From NCBI GenBank assembly GCA_001695595.3, contig MBPM02000052.1:372001-436000 (forward strand): 64,000 nt of DNA. Direction: 5' to 3'. Position numbers and translations under genes: made by a program. Under the pieces are notes generated by a model, which saw only the letters and a program-made list of their open reading frames with translations, was not told the DNA's origin and ran no database searches. The stretch comes from Plasmopara viticola. Lineage: Eukaryota; Oomycota; Peronosporomycetes; Peronosporales; Peronosporaceae. Shown here piece after piece: positions 9,290 through 22,038 of this stretch. How positions within the stretch are numbered: position 1 is the stretch's first letter; every line of letters begins with the position of its first letter.

Positions 9290-12200
9290 TCATTTTTTTT
9301 CGAGAGTCACCATTAATTTATGCAACATTTGTGTACGACACGTATAATACTGCCTACGAGACATGCTTCCGTCGATTCTTAAGACTGCTGAACTTTGACT
9401 GTCTGATAGCCCACCCTCACTGTACGTGGAGCGATACACAGCAAGCGCATGCTTTGGTTTTGTGGTTGGATCACGGTAGAGCAACGATTTCAAGAACGCA
9501 TTTGCAGCTCTAGGACGCACTGAACTCTGCTCACTTGATGAACTAGGCACAATCGAAGTCGGAGCGCGTGGCTTGACACTCATCCGAAACGTTGCGATTT
9601 CTTGTCGGATTCCGTTCTCGCTGGAGAGATCATATCGGTCTGGATGATGTTGCTGCAGTATCTCAAGCATTCCTCGAGGCCCTAGCTTATCTGACTGTCG
9701 CCGTTCTCCTTGGAGAAATAGCTTGTACAGTTCTGCGCGAAACTCAGCTGCATATCGCCTCCCATACGTGGACCCTTTCTTTATCCGCATACCCCAGCAT
9801 GATTTGAACTCATGCGTGATAATACTGTCACCGATTGCACCCGTCACGAGTGATGCAATTCTTGGATCACGCACAGTAAGATCACCGATCCGCTACATCT
9901 CGAGTGTACGCAAATCAGCATACGACACAGCGTCCCGAGCAGATAAGTCGGCATCGGACGAGCCAATCGTTGTTGACGCCTCTGGGGTACGATTCCATCG
10001 CCGAGTCCGCAGGCGAATTTGCCCTTGAGTTGCTATCTTCACGCCTGTAAGTGGCCCGAAGTAGACTGCTGGATCGATGACATTGTGTGTCGTCGCTGGC
10101 AATTCCTTAATGTCCATATCCCCTCCTTCGATCCTCTCCCCTACTTTGATCATATCCTCGAGATACTCGTCGACATCATCAGGGTTGATGTCATCGTAAT
10201 CGTTGGGGGCTCGATAGTCTTCTTCATGTGGGACGGCGTCGCTGGTGCAATCTGATTGCGATGCGAGCTCCTGATCGCTTCCATGTGGGACTACCATGAC
10301 CGATCGCTCGCTTGGCGTGATGAGCAGCGTTTGTCCACTTTCGATGCCCGAAGACTCGTACACCGTCATCGTGAAAGGAGGGCATACAGCTTACCCATCC
10401 GTGGCTGAGCAGAAAATCGAACTGAATGTCGTTCGAGCGCTTTATCGCCGCACAGCCTTCTCGATCACTTCCACTGCCTTCACCAGCTTCTGGAGAGCAA
10501 CTTGATCTTAACGACACAGTTGCGTAGCCCACCTCGGCTCGTTAGACCAACGACGGCTTGCGTTGGCGTTTTGCAGTTGTTTCGTTCTCGCACCCACGCC
10601 AACAATAATTGCATCGCCCGGGCAAAATGCGCATTAAAGATGCTTTTACCGTCTTGTGTTTCGGTGTGCACGAAGCGAGTGATTTGAATCCCGTAAATGG
10701 CCGAGACCAGCGGAAGCGGGAGTAGGATGAACGTGTTTTGGTAGGAAGTAGCATTGTCGGACTAAAACACGATCCTTTTGATGTGCGGCAAGTCAACCTT
10801 CAGACGAATCACAATAGCTTCGATCGCAAATGCCACAGCTTCTTTGTCTTGCTTTGTGTCAGCCATCGACAAGTGGTCGTAGTACAGCCGTTGGTCGACC
10901 GCGGTCTGACTCTTAGGATCCAATACGAAGTATTGAACGAGGGCTCCATGCCAACTCATAGCCCTCTTGCCATAAAGATCCACCGTCTTCTCACGATGAT
11001 AAAGAGGCTCCAGCTTCAGTTTAGAGTCCACAATGATGAGCGCCTCGTCTGGTGACCCTTGCTGGGTACACTGTTCCTTCATACCAGCAACGATGTGTGC
11101 GATGGCCTGTTGCTGATTTACAACGCGAAGGCGATGCCCGAAAAACAACTTGGACTCCTGTGCACAGTCGTCGATCACGGTGAACACCGACGAGCAAACG
11201 GCAGCAGCCACGAGATGCGACTTCAACCGTGTGGATTATTGAAGGATAGACGTGCAGTCCGCGCAGATGTCGGTCGTTCTGTGCTCGGCAGTGGCGTCGA
11301 GACCTAATTGACATCATGAAGCGCACATCTCCGTTCTGCAGTCTTGATGCGTGCGTCGAAGCCGTACTTTAGTTGAACTCCATCTCAACGAGAAGTTTCT
11401 CCTTTACTGAAGGATCAGTAATCTTCCGCTCAACCATGTACTTGAGAACGTCGAACTGGTCATTCACCAGAACCCAACGACAAAATCGACGGCTCTTCGC
11501 TCTTGAGCGTCACCAGCAGTCACAGCACTGGCGATGCGATAAAATGTAGAGACCGAGACAGTTCCATCTTTGGGATTGCTGGTCGACGACTCGTGTTGGT
11601 AAAATTTGAACAGCGATGCTCGATTGCGTCTGCGCATGATAGCAGGTAGAACCACTACCACGCCATTTACTCGAAATCTTCAAACCCCACGAAAGAAATG
11701 ACACCTTGTCCGGGCAGAATATGGAGGCGAGTACTGCATCGACGATGCTTGGGGGATGGCACTGGACGGTCCAAGGTGCTCGGTAAAGACTGAGGCCACT
11801 GGTGAGCTTCTCGAGATCTTGTCGAGCTCTTGGAAACGACTTTGGGGCCGACCTCAGTACTGGCACAATCTCGCGAAGCTGAAGAATCGTATCGCGTGGA
11901 GCACAGGAAAGACACGCCCGCAGGACTCGCTTCTCCGTGGATCCTTTCTTGGCCAATTGATAGCACCGCGCAATTGTCTCGAAAAGTGTGACCTGGGCAT
12001 CGCCCTCAGGGTTTCGCAAGCCACCACCAGTAGACGTGATCCGCCCCCATAATGCACCTCCTGCTTCCTCCTTGCCCCCACACAGCGCCACGCAGATTCC
12101 TTTTGCAGCGCGAGCTGCGGTTTTGATGACCAACCGCTTGGACGTGTCAAGCTCACCGATCCAAGACGATGAATCCTCGCGAGTCTCAGCTGTGGCTGCA

Positions 12201-12484
12201 TGCCCAACCCAGGATTCGATGGCTTCTGGAGAATAACTACGGAGCCTCAAAACATCGCCAGGTTTTTCGAGAGACGTGAATATGAGTGTGGGCTCAGGAA
12301 GCGGTACCGGCAAGGAGTACTTTTCTTTCTGGGCAGGAATTGGCTTGAGCTTAAGTGGTGACTCAAAGTGGTCGCCATCCACGTAGTCGACACACGAGCG
12401 TCTTGGGCGCTCGCTCTCGGGGACATTCTTCGATGGGCCGTGTTGGCCATCTTGACAGCTACAGGGACGCCGTCGTGGTCGCAT
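9290..12484 (-). pseudogene. Broken DDE-type transposase-like ORF
   Basis: Successive minus-strand frames from 12484 down to 9290 read as one degraded long protein: 12484-11510, then 11226-10762, 10671-10480, 10369-9893 and 9874-9290. They lie in different frames or are split by stops; the last two are in one frame interrupted by a TAG at 9893-9895. The middle part has motifs of an RNase-H-fold transposase: DSKLKLEP, then YGKRAMSWHGALVQYFV, then SDNATSYQN, then HTETQDGKS. These give a plausible D..D..E series. The C-terminal part (GRRYAAEFRAELYKLF and PDRYDLSSENGIRQEI) resembles a segment common in repeated oomycete proteins. I cannot name the superfamily. Element ends were not identified; a candidate span is about 9.27-12.85 kb. 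Confidence 0.6.
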
Positions 12485-12849
12485 CCGCAGCGCTATTCTT
12501 GTGGGTACAGCTGGGCGGCGCCATCGTGCTGAGCGGCTTGTTCACTGTTGCTGAGTCGGAAGAGGAAGTGCGTCGCGCCGCACGCGATCCGGGTCAATTT
12601 AAATGGCAAATCTCCGGCGCGAAGCCACAAACCGCACCCACATATTAAATATGCCGGGTTTCTTAGACTTTTCTTTGAGGCATGTCATCGAGCACCCAGA
12701 TGTCGCACAAATATGGAGCGATAGCTTCACGTGCTTTTCGAGAGTGACCCTCAATGCCATAGATACCCAGGGAGCCTTGAGCAACATCTCGGGCGACCAT
12801 AGCCAACTCGCCGGGCAAGAGCTCGTACTTCGCTCGTAGAATTAGATTG

Positions 12850-14880
12850 ACATTTGATACAAATTACAATCTCTCGTACCTCCATACACAAGCATTAATA
12901 ATCCTACACAATAGATCGACTGGTAGAACAAGTGCGAAGTGCGTAGGATGCGCAGTGAGAACACTAATTGCTCGAGTGCACACGATGTACGACGCACGTT
13001 TTATGTGTGTGTTGCTCATGTGAGTACGGCGTATGCAGAACATCATCCAAAAAATTCCTTTTTACAAATTAAACTTGGTGGTACAAGCCGCAGTCTTACG
13101 AGCAGGTCGCGGACGCTTTTGAAGGAAGCACTCCCTCTTGATTCAGATTAGCAGGTCATGCACCTTAGACATTGTTCACATTGAGCAGAGGGTGTGATGC
13201 GAGTGCACCAGAGGCAAATGAAATATCATTTAATGGTACAGCATACTGGAACCTACTACTTTGAACACTGTGAGTCTGTCTCGTGTCTTATGTTGTCTGT
13301 GATAAACTCTAACATTGCACTAGTAGTGAATGGCTTTGATCTCAACGTTGTGACTTATAAAGAGCTGTGAGACCGTGTAAATGGAGGGTTTTTGCCCGAC
13401 AGGGTATTTACAGATAATCCTTCATAAAATTTGAGTATACTTTATGTAAGAGTTATATCAAGTCTAAGGTCAGGCAGCAAGGACCTGCGTTTCGTATTGG
13501 CTTAAAAAAATATCAAGGGTCGAAAAGTTGAGCTCTTGTTTCCTCTACGCAGCATGCTACGACAGCCGTGCTGCAGACGAGAAGTGCAGAAAGATAGCGA
13601 TCATTTTGTGAGCGACTATTCACTATCTTTGGCCTTGAAAGATTGGAGTGCGCAGAGATAGCACTATAAAGACATGATTTTTTGTACATGTCCATGCGTC
13701 TTGTTTTGCCTAAAAAGCATAATCAGCGACTAAATTCCCGATCTAAATTTGATAAAGAAGATTAATCTGTATTGACTATCAATTCAACGATCTCATTATG
13801 TATAATGGTATTGTCATTTATATGGTTGTTGTCGCTTACCATTACTTTTAGGCTTCTTCTAGCAAAATCAAACTTTCAGTATTCACTTCAGCTATATGCA
13901 ACGGTCCATTGCACATATAAATTAATATTTCGATCGCCACGAACAATCGCTTGTATTGATTGTCGTGAGAGCATCTGTCGCCGAATCAACTTTGCAGTAG
14001 ACGTACAAAAGTCGTGGTGCTAATTAATGATCGTGGAGACTTACATACATGCACTGTCTGGAGCCTTTGCCCTGGTGAGTGTCCTATCCTTTCATATAAT
14101 CGGCTAAAGTTGATAAAATAGGTGTGTAGTATCAGCCACGATCACTGGGATGTGTCATTGGTTGTCGCGATGACTGTGACATTTTGGAGCATTCTGTTAC
14201 GTAATGAGGTGGTGTCTGTGTTGAGTAAGGGAGTCAGCTGGATGGTAGGTATTAATGCTCAAACATGCGTTCTACTCTTCAGTTTCTGCTCTAATTGTCC
14301 GTACACCTTCATCGCCGATTCTTTATGAAATTAGGGGTATCAACCTTTTCGTGACGACGATCACCTTTGATCGGACAATACAAAAAATACAAAAATTGCT
14401 GAAGTATCGTAGTCGTTATTGTACCAATTTAGTTATCAAAGCTACGTTTTACAATAGTAAAAGAGTTCCAAGGAAAATAGACATATATAAAGTCGACGTG
14501 GGAATTACTATGGAGCTAGAATGTTTGTACATTTAATGAAAACTTTATTACTGCAAAAACGATTAACAAATTATAGACAATCTCAACAAACAAGGCACAT
14601 AGCCCAGTAATTGTGGCGCTTTTAGTTATACTCGCCTCACAAATTGACATTTGTCGAAACTGTGAAGAGTGTGGAGTTATTTTTCCAAGCGTCAGATATT
14701 ACCTTGAGAGGTCGAGTCTCGACTTTGGAGTGCCTGAGTTTGAAATTGCGGATGAAAGCACATTCATGGTCATACAAACAAAATTGAAAGAGTTATCCAT
14801 CGATGTAAAAAAGATTTTGAAACGAGCCCGGTCAATCAAAAAATATAAACTACGTAACCAGCCTAACATCCTAAAGAATT
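12850..14880. other. Gene-poor AT-rich stretch
   Basis: No frame here has a recognisable product. The minus frame 13513-13695 contains a hydrophobic run (YLSALLVCSTAVVACCV) reminiscent of a signal peptide, but lacks anything downstream. The plus frame 14613-14945 (110 codons) is open but unrecognised and runs into the tandem-repeat region. No transposon ends were seen. Confidence 0.4.
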
Positions 14881-14899
14881 ACCTTGGAATTGAGTGTAT

Positions 14900-15560
14900 T
14901 CGCAAGGCTACACTTTTGCGAATAGAGAAGAAATGCATCGCATAAAATGTCCCTGCATTGCAGTTTTACCTTCGTCACGCGTAATGTCCTCCAATTACAT
15001 CGTTCATTTAAATCGGGTCATATTCTACTTTCAAATAAAAACTTCACGTGCTCGCGTTCTTATAAATTTTTCAGCGTCTACAACCTTCTTTTTTTTAGAT
15101 AAAGAAATCTAAAGAAGGATAAAGATAACACAAAATGTTGCTGAATTGCAACGCTCATATGTCTTCGGTCATAAATCACGTTTGAAGGCCCATACAGTAC
15201 ACCATATGTGCTCGCACAATTCTTAAAGATGTCAGACGTCTACGCTGAACCTCTTACGACTATGACCGCAAACGATCCGATTGAGAGAAGACTTTATACC
15301 GCACAAAATGTCTTTGGATTGCAGCGTTTACTTGACCCAGACATATCCACTTTTAGATACCAATATAGAACACAATATGTTCTCGCATTCTAATTTGCTT
15401 CAAGGATTTAATTAGAAGATGACTCAACGTCGCACACAAAACCGTATATTGCAGCGCTCATCAGTCCCAGATCATAATCCGGATCTCATTGTCCATACAG
15501 AACACAGTATGTGCTCGCATTCTCTTTGGGATATCCGGCATTTGCGCTAAACCGCTTAGA
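14900..15560 (+). repeat. Diverged tandem repeat, 3-4 units
   Basis: A pair of short motifs alternates along the block. One resembles CACAAAATGT...GATTGCAGCG (near 14945, 15130, 15302 and 15437). The other resembles CAGAACACAGTATGTGCTCGCA (near 15194, 15363 and 15500). Spacing is about 135-190 bp, so units are unequal and old. Short frames in the units (15208-15393, 61 codons) are not maintained from unit to unit. Function is unknown; it may be a decayed satellite or an array of a small element. Confidence 0.55.
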
Positions 15561-18500
15561 TCTACGGTTTTCAATGGTCCGATCACGAAATGACCTAACT
15601 TTGGTCCAAGAAATAGCAATAATTGCATTTAGAGCTTTTTTATCATCCAAATTTGATATATCATCTCTATCTGGACGGAGTATCTAATTTGTGAATTTAA
15701 GCTTTTGGGTTATTTTGCCACGCACGAGCATCGGGACAAGAAGACTTTACTCACAATGTGGTGTTGTTAAAAAAGCACGAGAATTGATTAGCCCACACAA
15801 TAAGATGGTAGTGAGTTGGTTCAAGCATCCATAAATAATTTCTACGATTTTAACGAGTGGAAGCATAGTTCTTCCGCGCCTTGGCATATCCGAGCGTACA
15901 TCCCACTGCACATCTTTTCCGATGCAATTTACGTATTCGACCTTGCCATTGGACTGTAAATGAGATACTACAAACATGTCTTAATTTTTTCTAACCCCGT
16001 GAAGGCAGCCTTTCAAATCACATTGTCTTGAGTGACTCCAATGCACACCTCGGAAAAATTTATGAATGCCGTAGTTTGTATTGAGTCATTACTCTAGCGC
16101 AACCTCACAGTGGCTATATGCGTGCTTTATGTATTGCATCAAATCCCACATAAGGATTCTATTTGTTATCATAAAAAAATTTATGAATGAGAAGCTCACC
16201 AGTGCAGTCATCACCACGGTTATGCAAGAAGAAATGCTAAGGGGAGAAGCGTACTACAACCTGTAACTACCTTGAACGAAGCATTAAAGTCCGTGAGCTG
16301 AGAAAGCTTTTCCGTTCCTTAAGGCGAAGACAACTAACTGTCAAGATGATTTGACTTCGGTTAATTACCGAGCCAGGCGCTGAGACCTGAATTTTCGATT
16401 GCGGTAATACTACCCTCGACGCAGAGCTAGAAGATTGCGGCTTATACACGAAGTACCAATTGTTTCTGACTTCAAATCGAAGCGGCATTGAAGTAATCGT
16501 TTAAGAGCTGTTTAAAAGGTCTTGTCAAGATAAACACACCATTTTGCAAACAGCTCTTGAGCATTGCTGCTACACTACGTCCTATACAAAGAAGGTGGTG
16601 GTCAAGGAGTAGCGGAGGGGGCCTCTTCAACCTCAGCCCTCTCATTCATCACATGGACCGCGTGACCGAGTGTACACACTTGAGATTTCTCAAGGTATCG
16701 ATTGTGGTGGCCAGCTTGCGATTTTTTCGAGTCGACCCCAGACCCATCTGGATTCTAATAGAAGGATGTCTCCATTGAGCATTTACCCGTAAGCCTTACG
16801 GTCACATCATCGGCTGCGCGTTTCAGCGTCAAAAGTGCAAGCCGCGCTTGAATGTGGCTTTACTTTGTAGTGAGCTCTAAGCCGAGCTTACCACTTAGAG
16901 CACGCAGCCGTTTAAATGCGCAACCTCTCGCGTTGTGGCTGGTACTAGTGACGAAAATGGAATCAACAGCCGCCATGTGGCCGCCCGCGTTGCCAACAAG
17001 ATTAAGTACAGAGACAATGCTTTTCGGAGGCGCTAGGAGATCCTCAGAGCTCACCTAGTATTCAGAACTAAAGTCGTCGTACATTAAAAATTTATAAGAA
17101 TGACATCAGCTTATGTAGGTCGATAGTGTGTAACCACCTATGCCCTAACTCTTATTGCTATAAAATTTTCCGGATTTGGCGATGGTTGAATCCGCATACA
17201 AATACTTTCTCGCGACCGAGATCTACCACTAGCATAGCGTTATCACCCATACAACTTAAACTTAAAATAATCTTCCATACTTATCCGATAATTTTTCTTT
17301 GCTCAATTTTGGCGGATGCAATTGCAAGCTTTTTCGTTTCCATATCAGAAAGTACTTGGCCAATCTTTTGCGAAGTCAGATATACGTTTATGTAAGTCTG
17401 TCGGGACTGATAGCCGTAAAGAGGAGTCGCGTGTTTGACACTTTGAAGACTTCGCAAGTCCTTAGCCCACCTTCTCGTAAATTTGGGCTCAACAGTATTC
17501 TTTGAAGACCGAACTTAACGTTTTCCTGCAAAGATGACCGCCGATCGGATCATCATGTGCCCTCAAAGATATACTGTACTTTGCGTCTGCGTAAATTGGA
17601 GCAAGCCTCTGGACTGTATTTGCTTACTCACCCTAAAGAAGAGAGAAGCGTCTGCCGAAAGCGTTCATTAGAGACCAATACTTTCTTGACAAGACAAGGC
17701 AAGTTATTCAGCGACACATATAACACTACAGACTATGCCATCGATTGTGCGTGCTGCAACTCATCAAGAGTGGTTGTATGTGAGATTTCGCGCTGACGAA
17801 CGATCATTACAATAGGCTACTTGCCACGAAACAAAAACGGTAGTGAAGCTTCGAGCATCTTTTGAATCATCAGCATTTTCAAGTCAATAAAGATCAAAGG
17901 CGTTAAGTCTAACAAGTTTTACAGTGATTTTCAGGCAGCGAAGTGATTTCGACATTGGCTTCTCCGTAGCCTTGAAAGAGGAAGAGTCAGGCGATTGTTT
18001 GTCGCAGCGCACCCATTGTTCCTCGTTATATTTCTCGTCTGAAGGAGGAGGTGTATGCAATGGAGAAAAAAGTAGGCTATCATTTTTTTTACTTTAATAC
18101 GAAAGTCACTTATAAGCAACGATAACCAAATAGGCAGTAAAAATAGGCACGATTGCACAAAACATCCAACGATGACCTTGACGACTTCCAAAAAAGTTGC
18201 CTTGGCATCCAATAGTGCCTTTGCATCGAAATCGATCTTTGTGCTTAAATGCATTAGCAACAATGGTGGCGCCAACACAAAAGACTACATTTGCTGAAAA
18301 GACTGTTTTTAACTTTGGGCGGCAAGCCTCAAATATTTGCCCGCCAGAGAGAGGCTCAGGAAAGAAAGGCTCTGATAGGGCCCCGTGTCGGTGAGAAAGT
18401 TCATTTCTCTTCTACTGGGTTTAATTTAAGATTCGGTGGGGGATGTGAGAAAAGATCACGCTTACCTATACCATCGCCGTTAACACGAATTGCAAGGTTT

Positions 18501-18635
18501 ATTGAAAACGCAGCAGTAAGACGTTCAAAGATTTTAAGTTCAATTTATTGCAAATAAAAGTCAAATCTAAAATTGCAACTCTTGATGTATGTCGGTAATC
18601 ATTTGTCCGTTTTGTGCTTCCATACGGTAAGACTA
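15561..18635. other. Relic region with segments repeated elsewhere
   Basis: No intact gene. Around 15.84-15.96 kb and 16.69-16.86 kb the sequence resembles 35.64-35.76 kb and 35.98-36.13 kb in the same orientation. The block near 18.16-18.37 kb (containing TTGCCCGCCAGAGAG and AGAAAGGCTCTGATAG) resembles 55.62-55.83 kb. These are shared fragments of older repeats. Short frames are not conserved between copies. Confidence 0.45.
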
Positions 18636-19752
18636 CACTGATGACCGCAATTAGTGCGAATGGAGAATAAGTGTGGATTGATAATTAGTGCGGTCCACAC
18701 TAATATATGTACCGTGAATTTGACGACTTGAAATAGTGCGGACTCTGCACGGACTTTACAGAATCCTAGACGACTACAGTACAGTAAACCGACTGATCTG
18801 GACTGGAATTATGGTGGTTTTGACCAGTGTCGAGGCGCTCAGCTCTCCATCGCCGATTATCGCTGCTTTCGCACGTGCTGCCGGCGCTAATGTCATAGCA
18901 GTCGATGACGATGACGAGAAACTTGGTGATAACGAAGATGTTGAACGGAGGAAGAAAAGGATGAAGATGAGAATCACGTGCAGGATGATCAGATCGCCAA
19001 CAAGCGCAAGCGCAAGCTTCAACAGGTCGTATCGATATCGTTGCGGGTCACCGTAATTAATTGGATGATTACCGATGCAGACCAGAAAGGTGAACAAGGC
19101 TTAGTCCTTCGGGCGATCGCCAAGTTCCCCTCAGAGTTCCGCGGAAACTACAAGGTATGGCGAGTTGTCTCCTCGAAACAATGATATTGGCATTGACACT
19201 AAATTCAGGCCAATCATACCAAAGCCACAAGGTGGTGGACAACTGCGGCGGCCACACCGCCAGTCCAGAATTACGCGATGTTCTCTTGAAGACCAACACT
19301 GAACTGCGCTGCTTTCCACCCTGCGCGACCGATCTTGTCCAGCCTGCTGACTCTTTCGTCATTTCAAAAATCAAGGACGAATGGACCCGTTTGTGGAAGG
19401 ACGAGAAGATGCGCATGATCAAAAACGGCGACTGGTCGATGGCACAATTCAAAATTGACTCCGGAACTGCAACGAATTATTGGCAAATAACGCATCCACT
19501 ACGATGGCACTCCCGTTCCAGCCCCTGGGCTTTAAATCGTGTAACCAATACATTTGGTACATAATGCGCTGTTTCGGTCACTATGAATCCGCACTAATTC
19601 TCTGCATTCAGAATTAGTGCGGTTCATACTATATCTCCAAGCCCATATTAGTGCGGAATCAGTAACAGTGTGGTCCACACTAATATCTGTGAGCGACCTA
19701 AAGATGGGAGGTTAAGAAAAAGTGTGGTCCGCACTAATTACGGTCATCGGTG
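18636..19752 (+). mobile_element. Pogo-like DNA transposon, internally deleted
   Basis: A 1117 bp element flanked by TA on both sides (18634-18635 and 19753-19754). Its terminal inverted repeats read CACTGATGACCGCAATTAGT at the left and, in reverse, CACCGATGACCGTAATTAGT at the right. Both subterminal regions carry several copies of ATTAGTGCGG, often as near-palindromes with CCACACTAAT. Inside lie an N-terminal DNA-binding-like segment and the C-terminal half of a CENP-B/Tigger/pogo-type DDE domain. The middle, with the first catalytic Asp, is missing. TA target sites fit the Tc1/mariner-pogo superfamily. Confidence 0.85.
18978..19564 (+). pseudogene. Truncated pogo-type transposase
   Basis: Two frames carry the remains. 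The 18978-19184 frame encodes a basic helix-turn-helix-like start (KRKRKLQQVV, then GLVLRAIAKFPSEFRGN). The 19157-19564 frame encodes the second half of a DDE_1-type domain, with VVDNCGGHTASPELRDVLL followed by CFPPCATDLVQPADSFVIS. These correspond to the conserved D-N-x-x-x-H and LPPxxTxxxQPxD signatures of pogo, Tigger and jerky proteins. About 150-200 residues expected between the two parts are absent, so the gene is an internal-deletion product and not functional. Confidence 0.75.
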
Positions 19753-19754
19753 TA

Positions 19755-21171
19755 GCTTGATTAGCACTGCAATTTGTGGACGGGGCTATAGATCGGCACC
19801 GGAATTTGTCTCTAGTGTGGTACCGTACTAGTTAGAGGCTTGGAAAATAGAGAAACACAGTATAAATAGAAACAAAAGCATGGTAGAAAATCAGGAGAGC
19901 TTTTTTGAGTCACAGGAAGGAAACTCAATAAATTTGAGAATTGGCTGCATCTGACGTAACTAGTTCCTGTAATATGCTTTGAGAGCCCATTTTCTACTAT
20001 CTCAAGCAATTTTGAGCGAAAAAAAAAGATGCTAATATACAGTACTACTGCTAGTACGTTCTCGCGCCCCCGTGACGCCAAGCTTGCGGTTTGCACATAT
20101 CACGTAGAACGCACAAGGTTGCTACTAGCGAGTTGAAGCGGTACAAAGCTGTGTGCACTCAAGATGCTAGTCCATTTGTTGGTGTTTGCACAGTTTGCAC
20201 CGCTGCCAAGTTGATTGTTCAATTACATATGTAGACGCAACAATCAGAGACACTGGCCGACTGGCTGTTTGGTTACAAATTGCAGAAACTTAATCGCCAT
20301 CTGGTGATCTAATGTAGTAAAAGTATTCAATGTCCATCGACGTATTTTCCAGCCTTGCAGATTGGAATAAAAGTCAATGGATTGGGCTTTGGTGCATCCT
20401 ATTGAAAAATGTGTCCTGCTGTGATGCTAATTTTGTCGTATGTGGATTTTTCACTACCAGAAATTCAAGTCACCAAGTGTCAACGTTGCCGCGTGGGAAT
20501 TAGCGAGAGTGTGCTAATTAAAGGCTTTTGGCGACACTTCTACTTAATTGCTCAGAACAATAAAGAGCGCTTAAATGGCCGAACGAAAGCGATAAAAAGA
20601 ATTGGTCGCGTTTGTACTCTTCTCGTCTTCGATATGGTCGTTGCTGTTAAGCAACGTGACATCAATAAGCAGGTCACTTCTGAGCGCAAGATTGCTCCCA
20701 GTGATCGATTGCCGTTTGGACGTTGATTGATACGTGTCGACAAAGTGGGCAACGCGATTCAATATGATTACCAGCAACGAACTCTTTAAAAAATCCAACG
20801 AAAGATTCGAGACTGCTTTGAGATCTTCAATAACGTGTTGGTGGCATGACATGCTGCAGATGTTTTCATTGCGAGAAGTGAATTGCATAATGGTCGCGTA
20901 CCAGGTGAGAGTTTCGTTCAGTTGATATAAAAAAAATTCCAAGTGTTCATGCACAGAGCATGTGGATGTGATGCTTCATGTGTACGTGCAATTTATTGCT
21001 TACGTTACAGTAAAGAGTTGGACGAAGCTAGTTAGCGTTTTGACTCAACGTGGAAACCAATTTTATTTGCGCAGGCTTACAGCGCTAGACTCGAACAAAA
21101 GTTTACTATTTGACTGGGTCTTGTCGTAGGTTTGTGTTGTACACCAATTAATATGAATAAAATGGACAAGC
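19755..21171. other. Gene-poor stretch, one unrecognised frame
   Basis: The longest frame is 20409-20726 plus (105 codons); a 127-codon minus frame overlaps it at 20571-20954. Neither has a recognisable motif, and codon context does not favour one over the other. No repeat ends were seen. The inverted-duplication right arm begins near 21172. Confidence 0.4.
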
Positions 21172-21267
21172 CAATAGGTATTGAAGTAAAGATTATTGAG
21201 GGCACCCAAGAGGAATATGTGCGATTGTACTTCATACGGCGTGAGTGGCCATAATCGTTGTTAGTGT

Positions 21268-21558
21268 TCAATGAGAGCTGGGAGAAAACAGCCCGAAATG
21301 GTGGGCATTTGACGTGAGTGAGATTAAGAGTAAAAAGTAATGAACGGCCAGGAGCCTTGTCGTGTGATTTATTCTCTTTATTACATCATAATGCAAATCT
21401 TGGCTGTATTTTACTGTATAGAAATCTTTATTTATTTCTCCGATCGGATTATGATTATCTATATATTTTGCAAATTTCTTTCGGATTTCTATCAAAAGGG
21501 ATACTTTCTGTACCAATAGTCGTACTTTATATTCTAATGTATCTTGGTGCGGCTGCAT
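21268..21558 (-). CDS. Small unrecognised ORF divergent from E2
   Basis: A 96-codon ATG frame running away from E2, the mirror partner of 5570-5770. The conserved part includes KVSLLIEIRKKFAKYI and NHNPIGEINKDFYT, followed by a hydrophobic segment (LLAVHYFLLLISL) near the C-terminus. The left-arm copy is frame-shifted. A SINE-like retroelement is inserted about 16 bp upstream of the ATG, which would disturb any promoter. No family is recognised, so it may be a decaying small gene or chance open sequence. Confidence 0.3.
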   Translation of the reverse strand: MQPHQDTLEYKVRLLVQKVSLLIEIRKKFAKYIDNHNPIGEINKDFYTVKYSQDLHYDVIKRINHTTRLLAVHYFLLLISLTSNAHHFGLFSPSSH

Positions 21559-21574
21559 TATCCCGCGGAAGTAT

Positions 21575-21898
21575 TGTATTGTATTGTATTACGTTATCGC
21601 GTTGCCAAGTTATGCACATGCTAGGCTCAGTCTGGCTAGTCCACGGCATAGAGTGGTGTCCGCATACGTCGGGTCTTGTTCGGCGGGCAGTGCGTCCAGC
21701 ACCGAGGTCGTGAGGTCTTCCATTATTTTGTTTAGCTCTGACTTGGTAAGAACCCAGGTGGCGCCCTGGTGCTGGAGACCGTCGCGTCAAGGGTGAGACT
21801 CGTTAGAGACCTGCAGATGCCCGAGAGCACCTGCCCGAAATGCGCGAGCATTTAGCCCCCGCGCTTGGGGGGAGGGCGTCACCCCAACCTTTTCCGAA
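21575..21898 (-). mobile_element. Short SINE-like LINE derivative, copy 1
   Basis: A 324 bp element in reverse orientation, bounded by a 10 bp duplication GCGGAAGTAT (21565-21574 and 21899-21908). It consists of the first ~145 bp of the long LINE derivative, a ~30 bp internal piece (GCGCCACCTGGG to AAGTCAGAGCT) and the last ~150 bp of the parent. The tail is (ACAAT)n rather than the (ACATT)n of long copies. The left duplication arm has the empty site near 5553-5565, so insertion came after the duplication. Confidence 0.9.
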
Positions 21899-22038
21899 GC
21901 GGAAGTATGTAACTCCTACACAATTAATTCTCGACAATACATACTCTTAGAAGTGATTAGTCCTACTTATGTATTTTTTTTGTATCGTAGTGCGCACCAC
22001 CAATATAAAAATCGTTGGTGGACACAAACAAAAACTCC

